Assembly (NCBI GenBank): GCA_016219645.1
Contig: JACRLR010000018.1
Span: 248,001-312,000 of the forward strand
Length of the DNA: 64,000 nucleotides
Reading direction: 5' to 3'
DNA from: Nitrospirota bacterium
Lineage (GTDB): Bacteria; Nitrospirota; Nitrospiria; Nitrospirales; Nitrospiraceae
Position numbers and translations under genes: made by a program. This document shows positions 8,017 to 17,261 of this stretch, piece after piece; positions within the stretch are counted from its first letter, which is position 1, and each line of letters opens with the position of its first letter. Below the pieces are notes generated by a model. It did no database searches. It worked only from the letters and a program-made list of their open reading frames with translations, and was not told the origin of the DNA.

Positions 8017-9125
8017 AGAAACCAATTATTTCGATGGGACTCTTGCTCATCAGCCTCTGCCCTGTCTTGGCGATGGCTGAGTGGGGGAAGCCGTTGGGCG
8101 GGAACTACACCGGGCCCGAAGGAAAACCGCGCCTCGTGGCGCCCTCACCCGTTGAGTTGGGCGCAGACGAACGGGCTACGATGGCCGTGTTCGAGCAGGC
8201 AACGAAATCCGTGGTCTTCATCGCCAATACGGCCATCAGGCGTGATCCCTGGTCGTTCGACCTGTTCGAGGCCCCTCAGGGGTCCGGTTCCGGCTTTGTG
8301 TGGAATAAGCAGGGACATATCGTCACCAATTTTCATGTCGTCTATGGAGCCAATTCGATCAAGGTGACGCTCGCCGACCGGTCCGAACATAAGGCTGTCG
8401 TGATCGGCGCCGATCCCGATCATGACCTTGCAGTGCTGCAAGTCCAAGCGCCGGACGAGGCGCTTTCGCCAGTGGTGGTGGGCACCTCGAATGATCTGCG
8501 GGTCGGGCAAAAGGTCTTGGCGATCGGCAATCCGTTTGGCCTCGATCACACGCTGACGACCGGCGTGGTGAGCGCCTTAGGGCGGACCATCAAGTCACTA
8601 TCGAATCGGACTATTGAAGGGGTCATCCAGACTGATGCCGCCATCAATCCCGGAAACTCCGGAGGGCCCTTGCTGGACAGCGCCGGCCGCTTGATCGGTG
8701 TGAATACCCAGATTGTGAGCCCGAGCGGGGCTTTTGCCGGAATCGGCTTTGCCGTGCCGGTCGATACTGTCAATCGCATTGTCCCGGAGCTGATCAAGCA
8801 CGGCAAGCTCATTCGCCCGGGGCTCGGAGTCTCACTCGTTCCCGATGCGATGGCCAAGCGGTGGGGGATAAAAGGACTGATTATCGGCAAGGTGTCCCGT
8901 GGCAGCGGGGCTGAGCGGGCGGGGTTGAAGGGCGCGCGCGAGACCTTCGCCGGGCGTGTAGAATTGGGCGATATCATTGTGGCCGTTGACGGCAAGCCAA
9001 TCGAGACCCAGGACGATCTGATGGATGTCCTGGATCGGCACAAAGTGAACGATCCGGTGACGGTAGAGATTCTGCGAGAAAAGCGCCGCGAACGTGTATC
9101 TGTGACGCTCCAAGCCATTAATTGA
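8013..9125 (+). CDS. HtrA/DegP-like periplasmic serine protease
   Basis: The 370-residue protein has a signal peptide (LLLISLCPVLAMA, ending near residue 22). Its trypsin-like domain contains the triad His in VTNFHVVYG (about 108), Asp in DPDHDLAVLQV (about 138) and Ser in NPGNSGGPLL (about 215). One PDZ domain occupies about residues 265-368 (GDIIVAVDGKPIETQDDLMDVL). This is the DegS/DegP family that degrades or senses misfolded envelope proteins; with a single PDZ it resembles DegS in domain count but has a cleavable-looking signal. Translation is coupled to yjbQ by the four-base overlap. Confidence 0.9.
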   Translation: MKKPIISMGLLLISLCPVLAMAEWGKPLGGNYTGPEGKPRLVAPSPVELGADERATMAVFEQATKSVVFIANTAIRRDPWSFDLFEAPQGSGSGFVWNKQGHIVTNFHVVYGANSIKVTLADRSEHKAVVIGADPDHDLAVLQVQAPDEALSPVVVGTSNDLRVGQKVLAIGNPFGLDHTLTTGVVSALGRTIKSLSNRTIEGVIQTDAAINPGNSGGPLLDSAGRLIGVNTQIVSPSGAFAGIGFAVPVDTVNRIVPELIKHGKLIRPGLGVSLVPDAMAKRWGIKGLIIGKVSRGSGAERAGLKGARETFAGRVELGDIIVAVDGKPIETQDDLMDVLDRHKVNDPVTVEILREKRRERVSVTLQAIN

Positions 9126-9199
9126 ACGGTTGTGATAGACGACAATCCATGAGGCCGCTATGGTAGGATCACCCATCTGTTCCGTATGGAGGACCACCG

Positions 9200-10957
9200 A
9201 TGAGTGATCGCCGACCCGCTGATCAACAGGACCCGGAGCCTAACGGAAAGACGGAGGCTGCCGCGAATCAGTCGACGCGTGCGGGAACTGATCCGCTGGA
9301 GCTCATTGAACAATGTCTTGCGTCATTTCCCGACGGCGACCCGAGGCAGAAGATTCTCTACAAGCTGCGCCATGCTGTGATCCTCGGACAAGCAGCCCAG
9401 CAGCAGCGCGAGGTCGAATTCAAGAAAGTCGCCGATGTAATTGCGAAGCTCACGGCGCCGGCAAACCGGGTAGGCACCCTGCTTGAGGTGCCTGGTGAAG
9501 GCCTCGCGCGGATTCTGGTGGGAGGGGCTGAATACTATGCCTCGGTCGATCCACGAGTGCTGGTGGCCGAGCTCAAGATCGGCGCACAGATTCTGGTCAA
9601 CGAAGCCTATGCGGTGATCAAGATCTTAGGCTATGACCGTAATGGGCCCGTGTTGAAGGTGGCGGAAGCGTTGGCGGATGGGAGATTGCGTTTCGAGCAG
9701 GAGATGGGCCGGCAGGTCTTGATTCTCCAACGATCGAGCGATCTTATCGGCGTGGATCTGAAGGCCGGCGATGAGGTGCGTATCGACTCCACCCTCCACG
9801 TGGCGATCGAAAAATTGGAAGACCGGAAGGCCAAGTCCCGCCTGCTTGACGAGGTTCCCGCTGTCACATGGGAGCAGATCGGGGGGCAAGCCGAGGCGAT
9901 CGCAGCGATCCAGAAGGCGATCGAGTATCCCCTACTCCATGCAGAGACGTTTCAGCGGTTCAAGTTTACTCAACCGAAGGGCTTTCTGCTCTATGGGCCT
10001 CCTGGCTGCGGGAAGACCTTGATCGGGCAGGCTGCTGCCGCCAGTCTCTCGAAACTGGTAGGGGAGTCGAGCCAGGGAGCATCCGATGAGAAGGGAGGCA
10101 GACCGCCGGTGACCAGGGGGGCCTTCCTCCATATCAAGGGGCCGGAGATATTGAATATGTGGCTGGGGGAATCGGAGCGGATGGTTCGGGATCTTTTCGC
10201 CCAGGCCCGGGCTCGTCGGAGCGAGGGGGCATTGCCCTTTATCTTTATTGATGAGGCTGAGTCGATTCTCGGCACGAGGCGGGCATCCCGTTCATTCAAT
10301 ATCTCCAGTACCTTGGTGCCGATGTTCTGTTCAGAGATGGACGGAATCGAATCGTTGCACGATGTGGTGATCATTCTGGCTTCGAATCGGCCTGATCTGA
10401 TAGACCCAGCTGTCCTGCGGCCAGGGCGTATCGACCGCAAGATTAAAGTGAGTCGGCCGAATCGTGACTCAGCTGCGGCGATTCTCAATGTGTACCTGAC
10501 AGAAGACCTCCCGCTGGACCGGCAATGGATCGACCAGCACGGCGGAGACCGGAAGCGAGCCTGCGCCGACCTCGTAGAGCATGCGCTCTCCGCGATCTTC
10601 TCGCGCATCGATGAGAATCGACTCTTGTCGATCAGGCTTCGAAGCGGACAGAACAAGGTCCTCTATCGGGGCGATCTGATCAGCGGCGCGATCCTGGCTT
10701 CGATCGTTCAACGGGCGAAGGAACAGGCGATCGATCGTGTGATTGCAGCAGGCGGGATTGAGCAGAGCGGTATGACCTTGGACGATTTGGTGAACTCCGT
10801 GCAGGCAGAGTTTCGGGAGGGTGAGATGCTGCCGCCCGACGATGCGGCGGAAGAATGGCTCAAGCTTCTCGATCACCATCCGGAACAGGTGGTGGGAATC
10901 TCGTCGTTCCGGAGAGGGCGGCAGTCCGAAGAGAAATTGATCAACCAAGTAATCTGA
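9200..10957 (+). CDS. arc: Proteasome-associated AAA ATPase (ARC/Mpa)
   Basis: The 585-residue protein unfolds Pup-tagged substrates and feeds them to the 20S proteasome. An N-terminal coiled-coil segment is followed by OB-type domains (RVGTLLEVPGEGLARILVGG, about residues 91-110). A single AAA domain carries Walker A GPPGCGKT (about 269-276), Walker B FIFIDEAES and the arginine-finger region RPDLIDPAVLRPGRID. A clear GGAGG precedes the ATG. It is the first gene of the cluster arc-dop-pup-prcB-prcA-pafA. Oddly, the C-terminus reads EKLINQVI and lacks the penultimate tyrosine used by mycobacterial Mpa (ending QYL) to dock on the 20S core. Confidence 0.93.
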   Translation: MSDRRPADQQDPEPNGKTEAAANQSTRAGTDPLELIEQCLASFPDGDPRQKILYKLRHAVILGQAAQQQREVEFKKVADVIAKLTAPANRVGTLLEVPGEGLARILVGGAEYYASVDPRVLVAELKIGAQILVNEAYAVIKILGYDRNGPVLKVAEALADGRLRFEQEMGRQVLILQRSSDLIGVDLKAGDEVRIDSTLHVAIEKLEDRKAKSRLLDEVPAVTWEQIGGQAEAIAAIQKAIEYPLLHAETFQRFKFTQPKGFLLYGPPGCGKTLIGQAAAASLSKLVGESSQGASDEKGGRPPVTRGAFLHIKGPEILNMWLGESERMVRDLFAQARARRSEGALPFIFIDEAESILGTRRASRSFNISSTLVPMFCSEMDGIESLHDVVIILASNRPDLIDPAVLRPGRIDRKIKVSRPNRDSAAAILNVYLTEDLPLDRQWIDQHGGDRKRACADLVEHALSAIFSRIDENRLLSIRLRSGQNKVLYRGDLISGAILASIVQRAKEQAIDRVIAAGGIEQSGMTLDDLVNSVQAEFREGEMLPPDDAAEEWLKLLDHHPEQVVGISSFRRGRQSEEKLINQVI

Positions 10958-11004
10958 CGACGTAAGGGGTGAGGGGTAGGGGAGAGTACGCCTAAGGGAA
11001 GGGC

Positions 11005-12534
11005 ATGATGCGGCTGTTTGGAATTGAAACAGAGTACGGGATTACCAGGGAAGACCAGGACCTGGTCGATCCGGTCGTGGAGTCGATGGAGCTGGTGCGG
11101 GCCCATCTCACTGCTTCGTTCGAGCGGCGCTGGGACTATGGCGGTGAAGATCCGCACGAGGATGCGAGAGGGTTTCGGGTCTCCGGCCTGCAACAAGATA
11201 AAGAGGAAGACGAGTTCGCCAAAGTTGATGCCCATCGCCCGTTTTCGTTTCACGAGATGAAAAGCGATCTGGTGCTCCCGAACGGCGCACGTTTCTATAA
11301 CGACCATACGCACCCTGAATATTCCACGCCTGAATGTCGCACGCTCTTAGCTCTCCTTGCCCATGACCGTGCAGGGGAACGGATTGTTCAGCGGGCGGCA
11401 GAACGTCGCAACCATGCGCTGGGTGGAGCCTATGTACAGCTCTACAAGAACAATACGGACTTTCACGGGCATAGTTATGGCTGCCACGATAATTATCTCG
11501 TCTCACGGTCGATCCCCTTCCCTTCGCTGACTGCGGGGTTGTTGCCGTTCCTTGTCAGCCGACAGGTGATTGCGGGAGCAGGCAAAGTTGGTGTGGAGGG
11601 TCAGGAAAGCGGATTCGTGCCGGGCCAGTATCAGTTATCGCAACGAGCGGATTTTATGGAGACTGATCTGAGCGTTGACACGATGCACAACCGGCCGATT
11701 CTGAACACGAGGGACGAACCACACGCGGCCCGGGACAAATATCGACGGCTCCATCTCATCATCGGCGACGCCAATATGTGTGAGTACAGCACGGCGTTGA
11801 AAGTCGGGACGACGCAGTTGGTGCTGGAGCTGATTGCGCGAAACGCAGTCCCCGTTGTTGAATTGGAACATCCGGTCACAGCGGTGACACAGCTGTCTCG
11901 CGATCAGAATCTGAAGGCGACGGTTCGTCAGAAAAACGGCAGCAGCATCACGGGCCTCGACATCCAAGAGCAGTACTACCTCGCGGCCAAGAAGCACTTG
12001 GCCGGTGTTGACCAGGAGACCGATTGGATCCTGCACGAATGGGCCGCCACGCTTCGGTTACTGACCGGTGATCGACGACAACTGGTCGGGCGGATTGACT
12101 GGGTCACCAAGCTCTGGCTGTTGGAAACCTTTATGCAGGAAGAACGGATCGGGTGGAATGATCCCTGGTTGGCGAGTTTGGACTTGGAGTACCACAATAT
12201 GAATCCGGATCGTGGACTCCTCCTGGGGCTTGAGGCTGAGGGGAAGGCTTGGCGGATGACCTCTGAACAGGATGTCGACTCAGCCCTGGCGACTGGTCCG
12301 GCCGATACGAGGGCGGGGATTCGCGGCCTCTGCATCAGACGGTTTCCGGATCAGATCAAATCCATGCAATGGGAGCGTATACAGTTCAGCGGCGGGCTGC
12401 TTCCGCTGACATTAGAGATGGGCGATCTCTTTCATCCGCAGGCGGTGCAGGCCTGCGCGCAGATATTCGAGCACGCGGCATCTCCGATGGACGCGCTGAA
12501 TTCATGGAACAGCAGAAAGGAATCAGGATCATGA
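11005..12534 (+). CDS. dop: Pup deamidase/depupylase Dop
   Basis: The 509-residue protein has the carboxylate-amine ligase fold shared by Dop and PafA, starting LFGIETEYGITRE (ATP-site glutamates). It is called Dop, not PafA, because it has the WDYGGEDPHEDARGF insertion typical of Dop, and because the other paralogue at 14405 has the PafA-type C-terminus. Other conserved blocks are LYKNNTDFHG, GCHDNYLVSR, NTRDEPHA and LHLIIGDANM. As the Pup partner already ends in Glu, no deamidation is needed, so the likely job is removing Pup from substrates. The stop overlaps the pup start (ATGA, 12531-12534). Confidence 0.9.
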   Translation: MMRLFGIETEYGITREDQDLVDPVVESMELVRAHLTASFERRWDYGGEDPHEDARGFRVSGLQQDKEEDEFAKVDAHRPFSFHEMKSDLVLPNGARFYNDHTHPEYSTPECRTLLALLAHDRAGERIVQRAAERRNHALGGAYVQLYKNNTDFHGHSYGCHDNYLVSRSIPFPSLTAGLLPFLVSRQVIAGAGKVGVEGQESGFVPGQYQLSQRADFMETDLSVDTMHNRPILNTRDEPHAARDKYRRLHLIIGDANMCEYSTALKVGTTQLVLELIARNAVPVVELEHPVTAVTQLSRDQNLKATVRQKNGSSITGLDIQEQYYLAAKKHLAGVDQETDWILHEWAATLRLLTGDRRQLVGRIDWVTKLWLLETFMQEERIGWNDPWLASLDLEYHNMNPDRGLLLGLEAEGKAWRMTSEQDVDSALATGPADTRAGIRGLCIRRFPDQIKSMQWERIQFSGGLLPLTLEMGDLFHPQAVQACAQIFEHAASPMDALNSWNSRKESGS

Positions 12535-12725
12535 GCTACATCTCAATGCCGGAACGCCGTGAAGGGCCAAGCAATCCGATGCCGAAGGCCCCGAGTCCGT
12601 CTGATGAGGGCGGTGGGCCGAAACGGCCTGAGACAGGGTCCCCCGATAAAGATAATTTGCTCAAGCGTATGCGCAAGGTTGATCCGAAACAGGCTGAGAG
12701 ATATCGGCAGAGAACAGGAGAGTAA
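12531..12725 (+). CDS. pup: Prokaryotic ubiquitin-like protein, UBact type
   Basis: The 64-residue, highly charged and probably disordered protein has a C-terminal half (KDNLLKRMRKVDPKQAERYR) that resembles the ARC-binding helix of Pup. It ends RQRTGE. Actinobacterial Pup ends GGQ and must be deamidated; this one ends in Glu and can be ligated directly by its C-terminal side chain to substrate lysines. The RTGE ending fits UBact, the Pup-like modifier reported from Nitrospirae and some other Gram-negative phyla. Its position between dop and prcB supports the call. Confidence 0.9.
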   Translation: MSYISMPERREGPSNPMPKAPSPSDEGGGPKRPETGSPDKDNLLKRMRKVDPKQAERYRQRTGE

Positions 12726-12806
12726 GGACGTTAGGGGTGAGGGGGTAGGTTCTGAGATCCGATCGCCTGACGCTTCACGTTTCACGCTTCACGAGGGGTT
12801 TTCAAG

Positions 12807-13580
12807 ATGGGGATGCAAGGTGATTTCTATCAACTACTCAAAGAGCAGGGCTATACATTGGGAAGTTCAGGCCAGGCCGGGACTGGTCATGCGCTCACGA
12901 ATGCCACGACGATATTGGCCTTCAAATATCGCGATGGTGTGCTGGTGGCGGGAGATCGTCGTGCGACCGCCGGCAATATGGTGATGTACGATCGCACGGA
13001 TAAGGTGTTGGAGATCGATCGCCACAGCGTGATGGCGATTGCCGGCGTTCCGGCGACCGCCTATGAAATGGTGCGAATCCTGGAACACTCTTTCAAATAT
13101 TACCGGAGGACGCAATTACAAGAATTAAGTTTCGACGGCAAACTTCGCGCGGTCTCGAAGCTTTTGAAGGAGAATGTGCCTGCGGCATTGGCCGGGACCG
13201 GCGCGGTCGTCCCGGTGTTCGCCGGCTATGATATGGACCAGGGTTCAGCAAAAATCTATTTCTACGATATTCTCGGGGCGGAGTTTGAAGGAGTGGAATA
13301 TGCTGTGTCCGGGTCCGGTTCCCCCACGATCCGGGGGATCTTGCACTATCTGAATACATGGGGTGAGCAGCCCCTCAATGCGCTACCTCAAGAGCAGGCG
13401 ATGGTGCAGGCCTTACGATTGCTCGCAAGTGCAGCGGAATTCGATTCGGCGACAGGAGGGGTCAATAGGGAAGCGAGTCTCTACCCTGTCATCAAGTTGA
13501 TCACTGGGGCCGGTGTGCAGACCGTACTGGACGCGACATTGAAACCCCTCTACGAATCGCAGGTGGTGCGCTATGTATGA
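12807..13580 (+). CDS. prcB: 20S proteasome beta subunit (PrcB)
   Basis: The 257-residue protein has a propeptide of about 33 residues and then TTILAFKYRDGVLVAGDRRA, with Thr34 as the predicted mature N-terminal nucleophile after autocleavage. The DRRAT and catalytic-lysine context match bacterial PrcB. It forms the proteolytic inner rings of the 20S core. The 80-base gap from pup contains short repeated CTTCACG units. The last codons overlap the prcA start by eight bases. Confidence 0.92.
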   Translation: MGMQGDFYQLLKEQGYTLGSSGQAGTGHALTNATTILAFKYRDGVLVAGDRRATAGNMVMYDRTDKVLEIDRHSVMAIAGVPATAYEMVRILEHSFKYYRRTQLQELSFDGKLRAVSKLLKENVPAALAGTGAVVPVFAGYDMDQGSAKIYFYDILGAEFEGVEYAVSGSGSPTIRGILHYLNTWGEQPLNALPQEQAMVQALRLLASAAEFDSATGGVNREASLYPVIKLITGAGVQTVLDATLKPLYESQVVRYV

Positions 13581-14403
13581 AGAGCCCTATCGCTGGGTGG
13601 AAGCAGTCGGCAATCGGCGGCAGTATCTCGACGATCAATTCAAGCAGGGGAGCCCGGTTGTCGCGCTGACCTATGAAGGGGGCATTCTTCTGACGACGGT
13701 CAGCAAGGGGACACCGAAGCTCTACGAGATCTACGACCGGTTGGCGTTGGGGGGGATGGGGCACCCCACGGATTTGGAAAAGCTGCGCTTCAGTCTGCTT
13801 GAAATGGCGCATGTCGAAGGGTTCAACCGCTCACCGGCCGATGTGACGGGATCGAGACTGGTGAAATACGGTATTGCTCCTGTGATCAAACAGGCTTTCG
13901 AGGAAGTATACAAGGCGCCGTTCATCGTACGCATTCTAGTGGCCGAGTTGGGTTTGAAGCCGGAGAAGGACGCGCTTCTGACGATCAACTACGATGGTAC
14001 GTTTGAGGAAACGACTGGCTGCGCGGTCCTGGCTGCCGCCCCGGCTATCCAAACGAAGATGCTGGCCTATCTTAAGGAGCAACAGCCAGTCACACTATCA
14101 TTGGAACAGGCGTTGAATTTGGCATTGCGTGGTTGGGCAATCGGTTCGATGGCCCAGCAACAGGCTGAGGCGGATCAAGAGACTGAAGCCAAGTCGGCGG
14201 CGACCGGAGTCGGCTCATCAGCTCCTGCCATTCCAAGCAATGACACCTTGATCGCACACGTGCGTGGCCTTGCCGGTGAACGGACGATCGAATGTGCAGT
14301 CCTCGAACGGCAGGCTCCCGGCACCTCCAAGTATCGTTCGCTCAAGCAGGCAGAACTTTCACAGCTCCTGCCGAAGGTGCTTCAATCCGTTGTGGCTGAT
14401 TGA
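13573..14403 (+). CDS. prcA: 20S proteasome alpha subunit (PrcA)
   Basis: The 276-residue protein forms the outer rings of the 20S core, which gate entry and dock the ARC ATPase. It has the alpha-type proteasome fold without a catalytic threonine (GSPVVALTYEGGILLTTVSKGTPKLYEIYDRLALG at about residues 25-59 in the beta-sandwich). A long, low-conservation C-terminal tail follows about residue 190, with an Ala/Glu-rich stretch (QQQAEADQETEAKSAA). It overlaps prcB by eight bases and is followed by pafA one base after its stop, so translation is tightly coupled. Confidence 0.9.
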   Translation: MYEEPYRWVEAVGNRRQYLDDQFKQGSPVVALTYEGGILLTTVSKGTPKLYEIYDRLALGGMGHPTDLEKLRFSLLEMAHVEGFNRSPADVTGSRLVKYGIAPVIKQAFEEVYKAPFIVRILVAELGLKPEKDALLTINYDGTFEETTGCAVLAAAPAIQTKMLAYLKEQQPVTLSLEQALNLALRGWAIGSMAQQQAEADQETEAKSAATGVGSSAPAIPSNDTLIAHVRGLAGERTIECAVLERQAPGTSKYRSLKQAELSQLLPKVLQSVVAD

Positions 14404-14404
14404 G

Positions 14405-15889
14405 ATGTTGAACCGTATTTTCGGACTTGAAACCGAATACGGACTCTTGGTGAATCACGACCGGCCTGATCATTCCCCCACCTGGTTTGCCCACAAGATC
14501 CGAGACCATCTCTTTCACGTCCAACGGCGAGGCGTTCTCGACCTGCACCACCGGGGACATGATGAACCGCCGGGCAACGGAGGATTTCTCACCAATGCTG
14601 GGCGCATGTACCTCGACATGGGACATCTGGAGTGGGCTTCACCGGAGTGTGAATCGCTCACTGATGTGGTCGCTGCCGACCGTGCAGGCGATCAGTTGCT
14701 GCAGGATGTGATTCAAGACCTTGGTCTGGCCGATATGGTCTCGTTGATCAAGAACAATGTGGACCATGAAACCGACGCGACCTTTGGATCGCATGAAAAC
14801 TACCTCGTGTCACGCCGGTTCCCCTTTACCAGACACGGCCTCGGACCGTTGGTGACCTTCCTGGTTACCAGACAGATTTTTACGGGGGCCGGACGTGTCG
14901 GCACGGCTGGTCCCCAGGATGCCTGGATTCAGAGGGACCGGCTCATTGTGCCGAGAGGAACCAACTATCGCCACACGCAGCAGCCTCTCCTCCCGTTTCA
15001 GATTTCTCAGCGTGCAGATTATATCGTCAATGACTTCTTCGAATGGGTGCAGCAGAATCGCGCCATTGTGAATACCAGAGATGAGCCGCTGGCTGACCCG
15101 AATCAATACCGCCGAATTCATCTTTTGTTGGGCGATTCCAATATGGCTGAGGTGGCAACGGCGTTGAAGTTAGGCACGACAGGACTGGTCCTTCAACTGA
15201 TCGAAGAGGGCCATGCGCCACTCGACCTTGAGATCCATGAACCGGTGGAAACTATGCAGGAATTGTCGCAGGATCAGGGTCGACAATGGATCGTTCGGTT
15301 GGACTCAGGGAAGTCGATTTCTGCAATCGACATTCAGGAGGCGTTTGTTGCTGCGGCGCAGGCGCATTATCGGGGGCAAGACGAAGAGACTGATTGGGTG
15401 CTCGATCAATGGGAAGCGGTTTTGCAAGACCTCCGCGGAGACTACCAGGCACTAGTCGGACGGGTCGATTGGGCTTCGAAGTTGTGGCTGCTCGAAACCT
15501 TTCGTGAGACGGAACAGATGACATGGGCAGATCCGGCCTTGAAGAGTCTGGATCTGGAGTATCACAATCTCCATCAAGGCAAGGGGCTATATTATGGGCT
15601 CATGGAAGAAGGGCGGGTTCCACGGCTCACTACGGACAAGGCAATTGCGTTGTCCATGGACCATCCGCCTCGTAACACAAGAGCGTTTGGGAGGGGTGAA
15701 CTTATCCGACATTTGCTAGCCTGTGAACATCCTGGCGAGCCGGTTGATCCCGAATCGGAAGCACGGTTTTCTCCCTCGTATGTGATCAACTGGTCCATCT
15801 TTCAGCTGCGTGGTCACACGCCATTTCCCATGCCGGATCCCTTCAAAACCTACGTACAGGAAGTGCGCGCCCATCTTCAGACAACCTGA
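14405..15889 (+). CDS. pafA: Pup ligase PafA
   Basis: The start is ATG 14405, one base after the prcA stop, giving MLNRIFGLETEYGLL; a longer upstream frame inside prcA is not needed. The 494-residue protein uses ATP to join the C-terminal glutamate of Pup to substrate lysines. Diagnostic blocks are GLETEYG, NGGFLTNAGRMYLDMGHLEW, IKNNVD, GSHENYLVSR, NTRDEPLA, LLLGDSNMAE and a C-terminal SPSYVINWSIFQLRG ... PDPF block that aligns with PafA, not Dop. It is the last gene of the proteasome cluster. Confidence 0.9.
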   Translation: MLNRIFGLETEYGLLVNHDRPDHSPTWFAHKIRDHLFHVQRRGVLDLHHRGHDEPPGNGGFLTNAGRMYLDMGHLEWASPECESLTDVVAADRAGDQLLQDVIQDLGLADMVSLIKNNVDHETDATFGSHENYLVSRRFPFTRHGLGPLVTFLVTRQIFTGAGRVGTAGPQDAWIQRDRLIVPRGTNYRHTQQPLLPFQISQRADYIVNDFFEWVQQNRAIVNTRDEPLADPNQYRRIHLLLGDSNMAEVATALKLGTTGLVLQLIEEGHAPLDLEIHEPVETMQELSQDQGRQWIVRLDSGKSISAIDIQEAFVAAAQAHYRGQDEETDWVLDQWEAVLQDLRGDYQALVGRVDWASKLWLLETFRETEQMTWADPALKSLDLEYHNLHQGKGLYYGLMEEGRVPRLTTDKAIALSMDHPPRNTRAFGRGELIRHLLACEHPGEPVDPESEARFSPSYVINWSIFQLRGHTPFPMPDPFKTYVQEVRAHLQTT

Positions 15890-15912
15890 TCCGGTTGCTG
15901 TTCAGACCTATC

Positions 15913-16038
15913 TCATTTTGCCCGAGATGCCTCAGCCTTCGTTGGGCTGCTGTGCTGAAACGGTTTTTTCTTGCCTGTGAGGCATTCTTTCCAGCAATAC
16001 TTCTTGTAGTAAAGAAGGTGGGCTGAGTGTCGTTTCAA
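15913..16038 (-). CDS. Possible 41-residue basic small protein
   Basis: A minus-strand frame from TTG at 16038, with AGGA about five bases upstream, encodes a lysine-rich 41-mer containing YYKKYCWKECLTGKKKPFQH. The regular composition and the paired cysteines suggest it may be real. The non-standard start and short length keep this tentative. It sits in the 205-base gap between pafA and the aldolase-like gene. Confidence 0.3.
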   Translation of the reverse strand: MKRHSAHLLYYKKYCWKECLTGKKKPFQHSSPTKAEASRAK

Positions 16039-16094
16039 GGCATCCTAAGCAGGATGCCGATAGCGAGGTTCAGAAGGAAACAGGGGGAGGGAGT

Positions 16095-16733
16095 ATGCTG
16101 ACGGCAATTGGCGACGTGATGCGGCGGGCGTATGAACGGGGATGGATTACGACCAGAGACGGCAACATCAGTATGCGAAAGCGAGAGGGGAAGTATCTCT
16201 ATATCACGCCTTCAGGTTGGCGGAAGACGATTGTCCACCCGGAACATGTCGTGCGACTGGAGATTATGGAAGACCCGGTGACGCACAAGCTGATTCCGAA
16301 TGTCCGTGATGGACAAAGTCCTTCGGGCGAGCTGTGGATGCATTGGAATTTGCAGCGTGATTCGAAACGCACCAGGACGGTCGTGCATGTGCATGCGACT
16401 CACATCGTGGCTGCGATATATGCGGGCGTCGATCTGCAGAAAATTAGCGCCGAGTTTCCCGAAATTGCCCGCTATACGCGTGTGGGACCGACCGTGCCGA
16501 CGCTGCCGGCGCTGTCTCGTGAATTGGCCGACGCAACGGCAGAATGTCTCGGGTTGAAGCATGATGGGATGTTGGCTTTCGATATTGTGGGGCAATCCAA
16601 CCACGGGGTCTGTGCCGTTGCGCAGGATCCATGGGCCGCCTATGAGCACATTGAACGGCTCGACCATGTCTGTGAGATTGTTCTCAAGAGCGGTGTGGCG
16701 GCACTCGCCTCCACTCAACCAGCAGGCTGTTGA
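16095..16733 (+). CDS. Class II aldolase/adducin-family protein
   Basis: The 212-residue protein has the class II aldolase fold. Conserved blocks are TRDGNISMR (about residues 20-28), YITPSGW, the metal-binding VVHVHATHI (about 98-106) and a late His in SNHGVCAVAQDPWAAYEHIE. Relatives include L-fuculose-phosphate and ribulose-phosphate aldolases; the substrate is not clear. Its stop codon (TGA at 16731) lies inside the left end of the dispersed repeat that begins at 16722, so the last residues AGC are encoded by the repeat. Confidence 0.82.
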   Translation: MLTAIGDVMRRAYERGWITTRDGNISMRKREGKYLYITPSGWRKTIVHPEHVVRLEIMEDPVTHKLIPNVRDGQSPSGELWMHWNLQRDSKRTRTVVHVHATHIVAAIYAGVDLQKISAEFPEIARYTRVGPTVPTLPALSRELADATAECLGLKHDGMLAFDIVGQSNHGVCAVAQDPWAAYEHIERLDHVCEIVLKSGVAALASTQPAGC

Positions 16734-17151
16734 TAAAGTCCGCCAGCAGAGAGAGATGGCCCGGTGAGTCCCCTGTGCTCGCGCAACGCGCGGCCTCAGC
16801 AGGTGCGGTGCAAGGGCGTAAGGAGCTTTCTTTGCTCCCGGAGCGTGCGCCCTGAGAAGGGCCTCGCTCGACGGCCGCAGTCGAAAGCTCCTCACGCCCT
16901 TGCTGGCCTTGGTATTGGCATGAAGAAAAGAATAGGAATGGACGCGCGCAGTGGGGGACTCATCCGGGTCATCCTTTGGATACCGTAAACGAGCGAGCCT
17001 GGAAGAACGATCTTTGGTCGCTTGCTGCGGCCTTGCACGCGGAACGGTGCGTCCTTGGGCGAGGAGGTTGTCTTGGCAACCTCTGGGCGGGCGGGTGGAG
17101 TGACTGCCGGGGTTGGGCGGGTGAGAAGGCTAGCCTTTCTTAATAGCCTGC
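16722..17151. repeat. Dispersed modular intergenic repeat, copy A (about 430 bp)
   Basis: It starts GCAGGCTGTTGATAAAG and ends CTTTCTTAATAGCCTGC, an imperfect terminal inverted pair. Inside are the shared modules TGCTCGCGCAACGCGCGGCC, GACGCGCGCAG and TTGGGCGGGTGAGAAGG. A further internal inverted repeat (CAAGGGCGTAAGGAGCTTTC against GAAAGCTCCTCACGCCCTTG) is also present. No convincing gene lies within it. Confidence 0.75.
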
Positions 17152-17213
17152 GATTGGCTTCTCAACGGGTCTACGAGTATCCTCACTGGCGGCCTAAGAG
17201 CTAGACCGCATGG

Positions 17214-17256
17214 CACAAAAAAAGACTATTGGCGCATATGCCAATAGCCCTTTTTG
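17214..17256 (-). terminator. Rho-independent terminator after tRNA-Asn
   Basis: The stem is CTATTGGC (17226-17233) with GCCAATAG (17240-17247), loop GCATAT. A run of seven A's on the plus strand (T's in the minus transcript) follows the hairpin for minus-strand transcription. A T5 run on the other side could also make it work in the plus direction. Confidence 0.85.
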
Positions 17257-17261
17257 TATTG

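Noticed and set aside
8546-9145. 199-residue minus-strand frame opposite the HtrA-like gene
   Set aside because: Shadow of the protease gene, Ser/Pro/Thr-rich with no domain.
16764-17204. Short open frames within 16764-17204
   Set aside because: They fall inside repeat copy A, and similar text recurs in other copies without an open frame.
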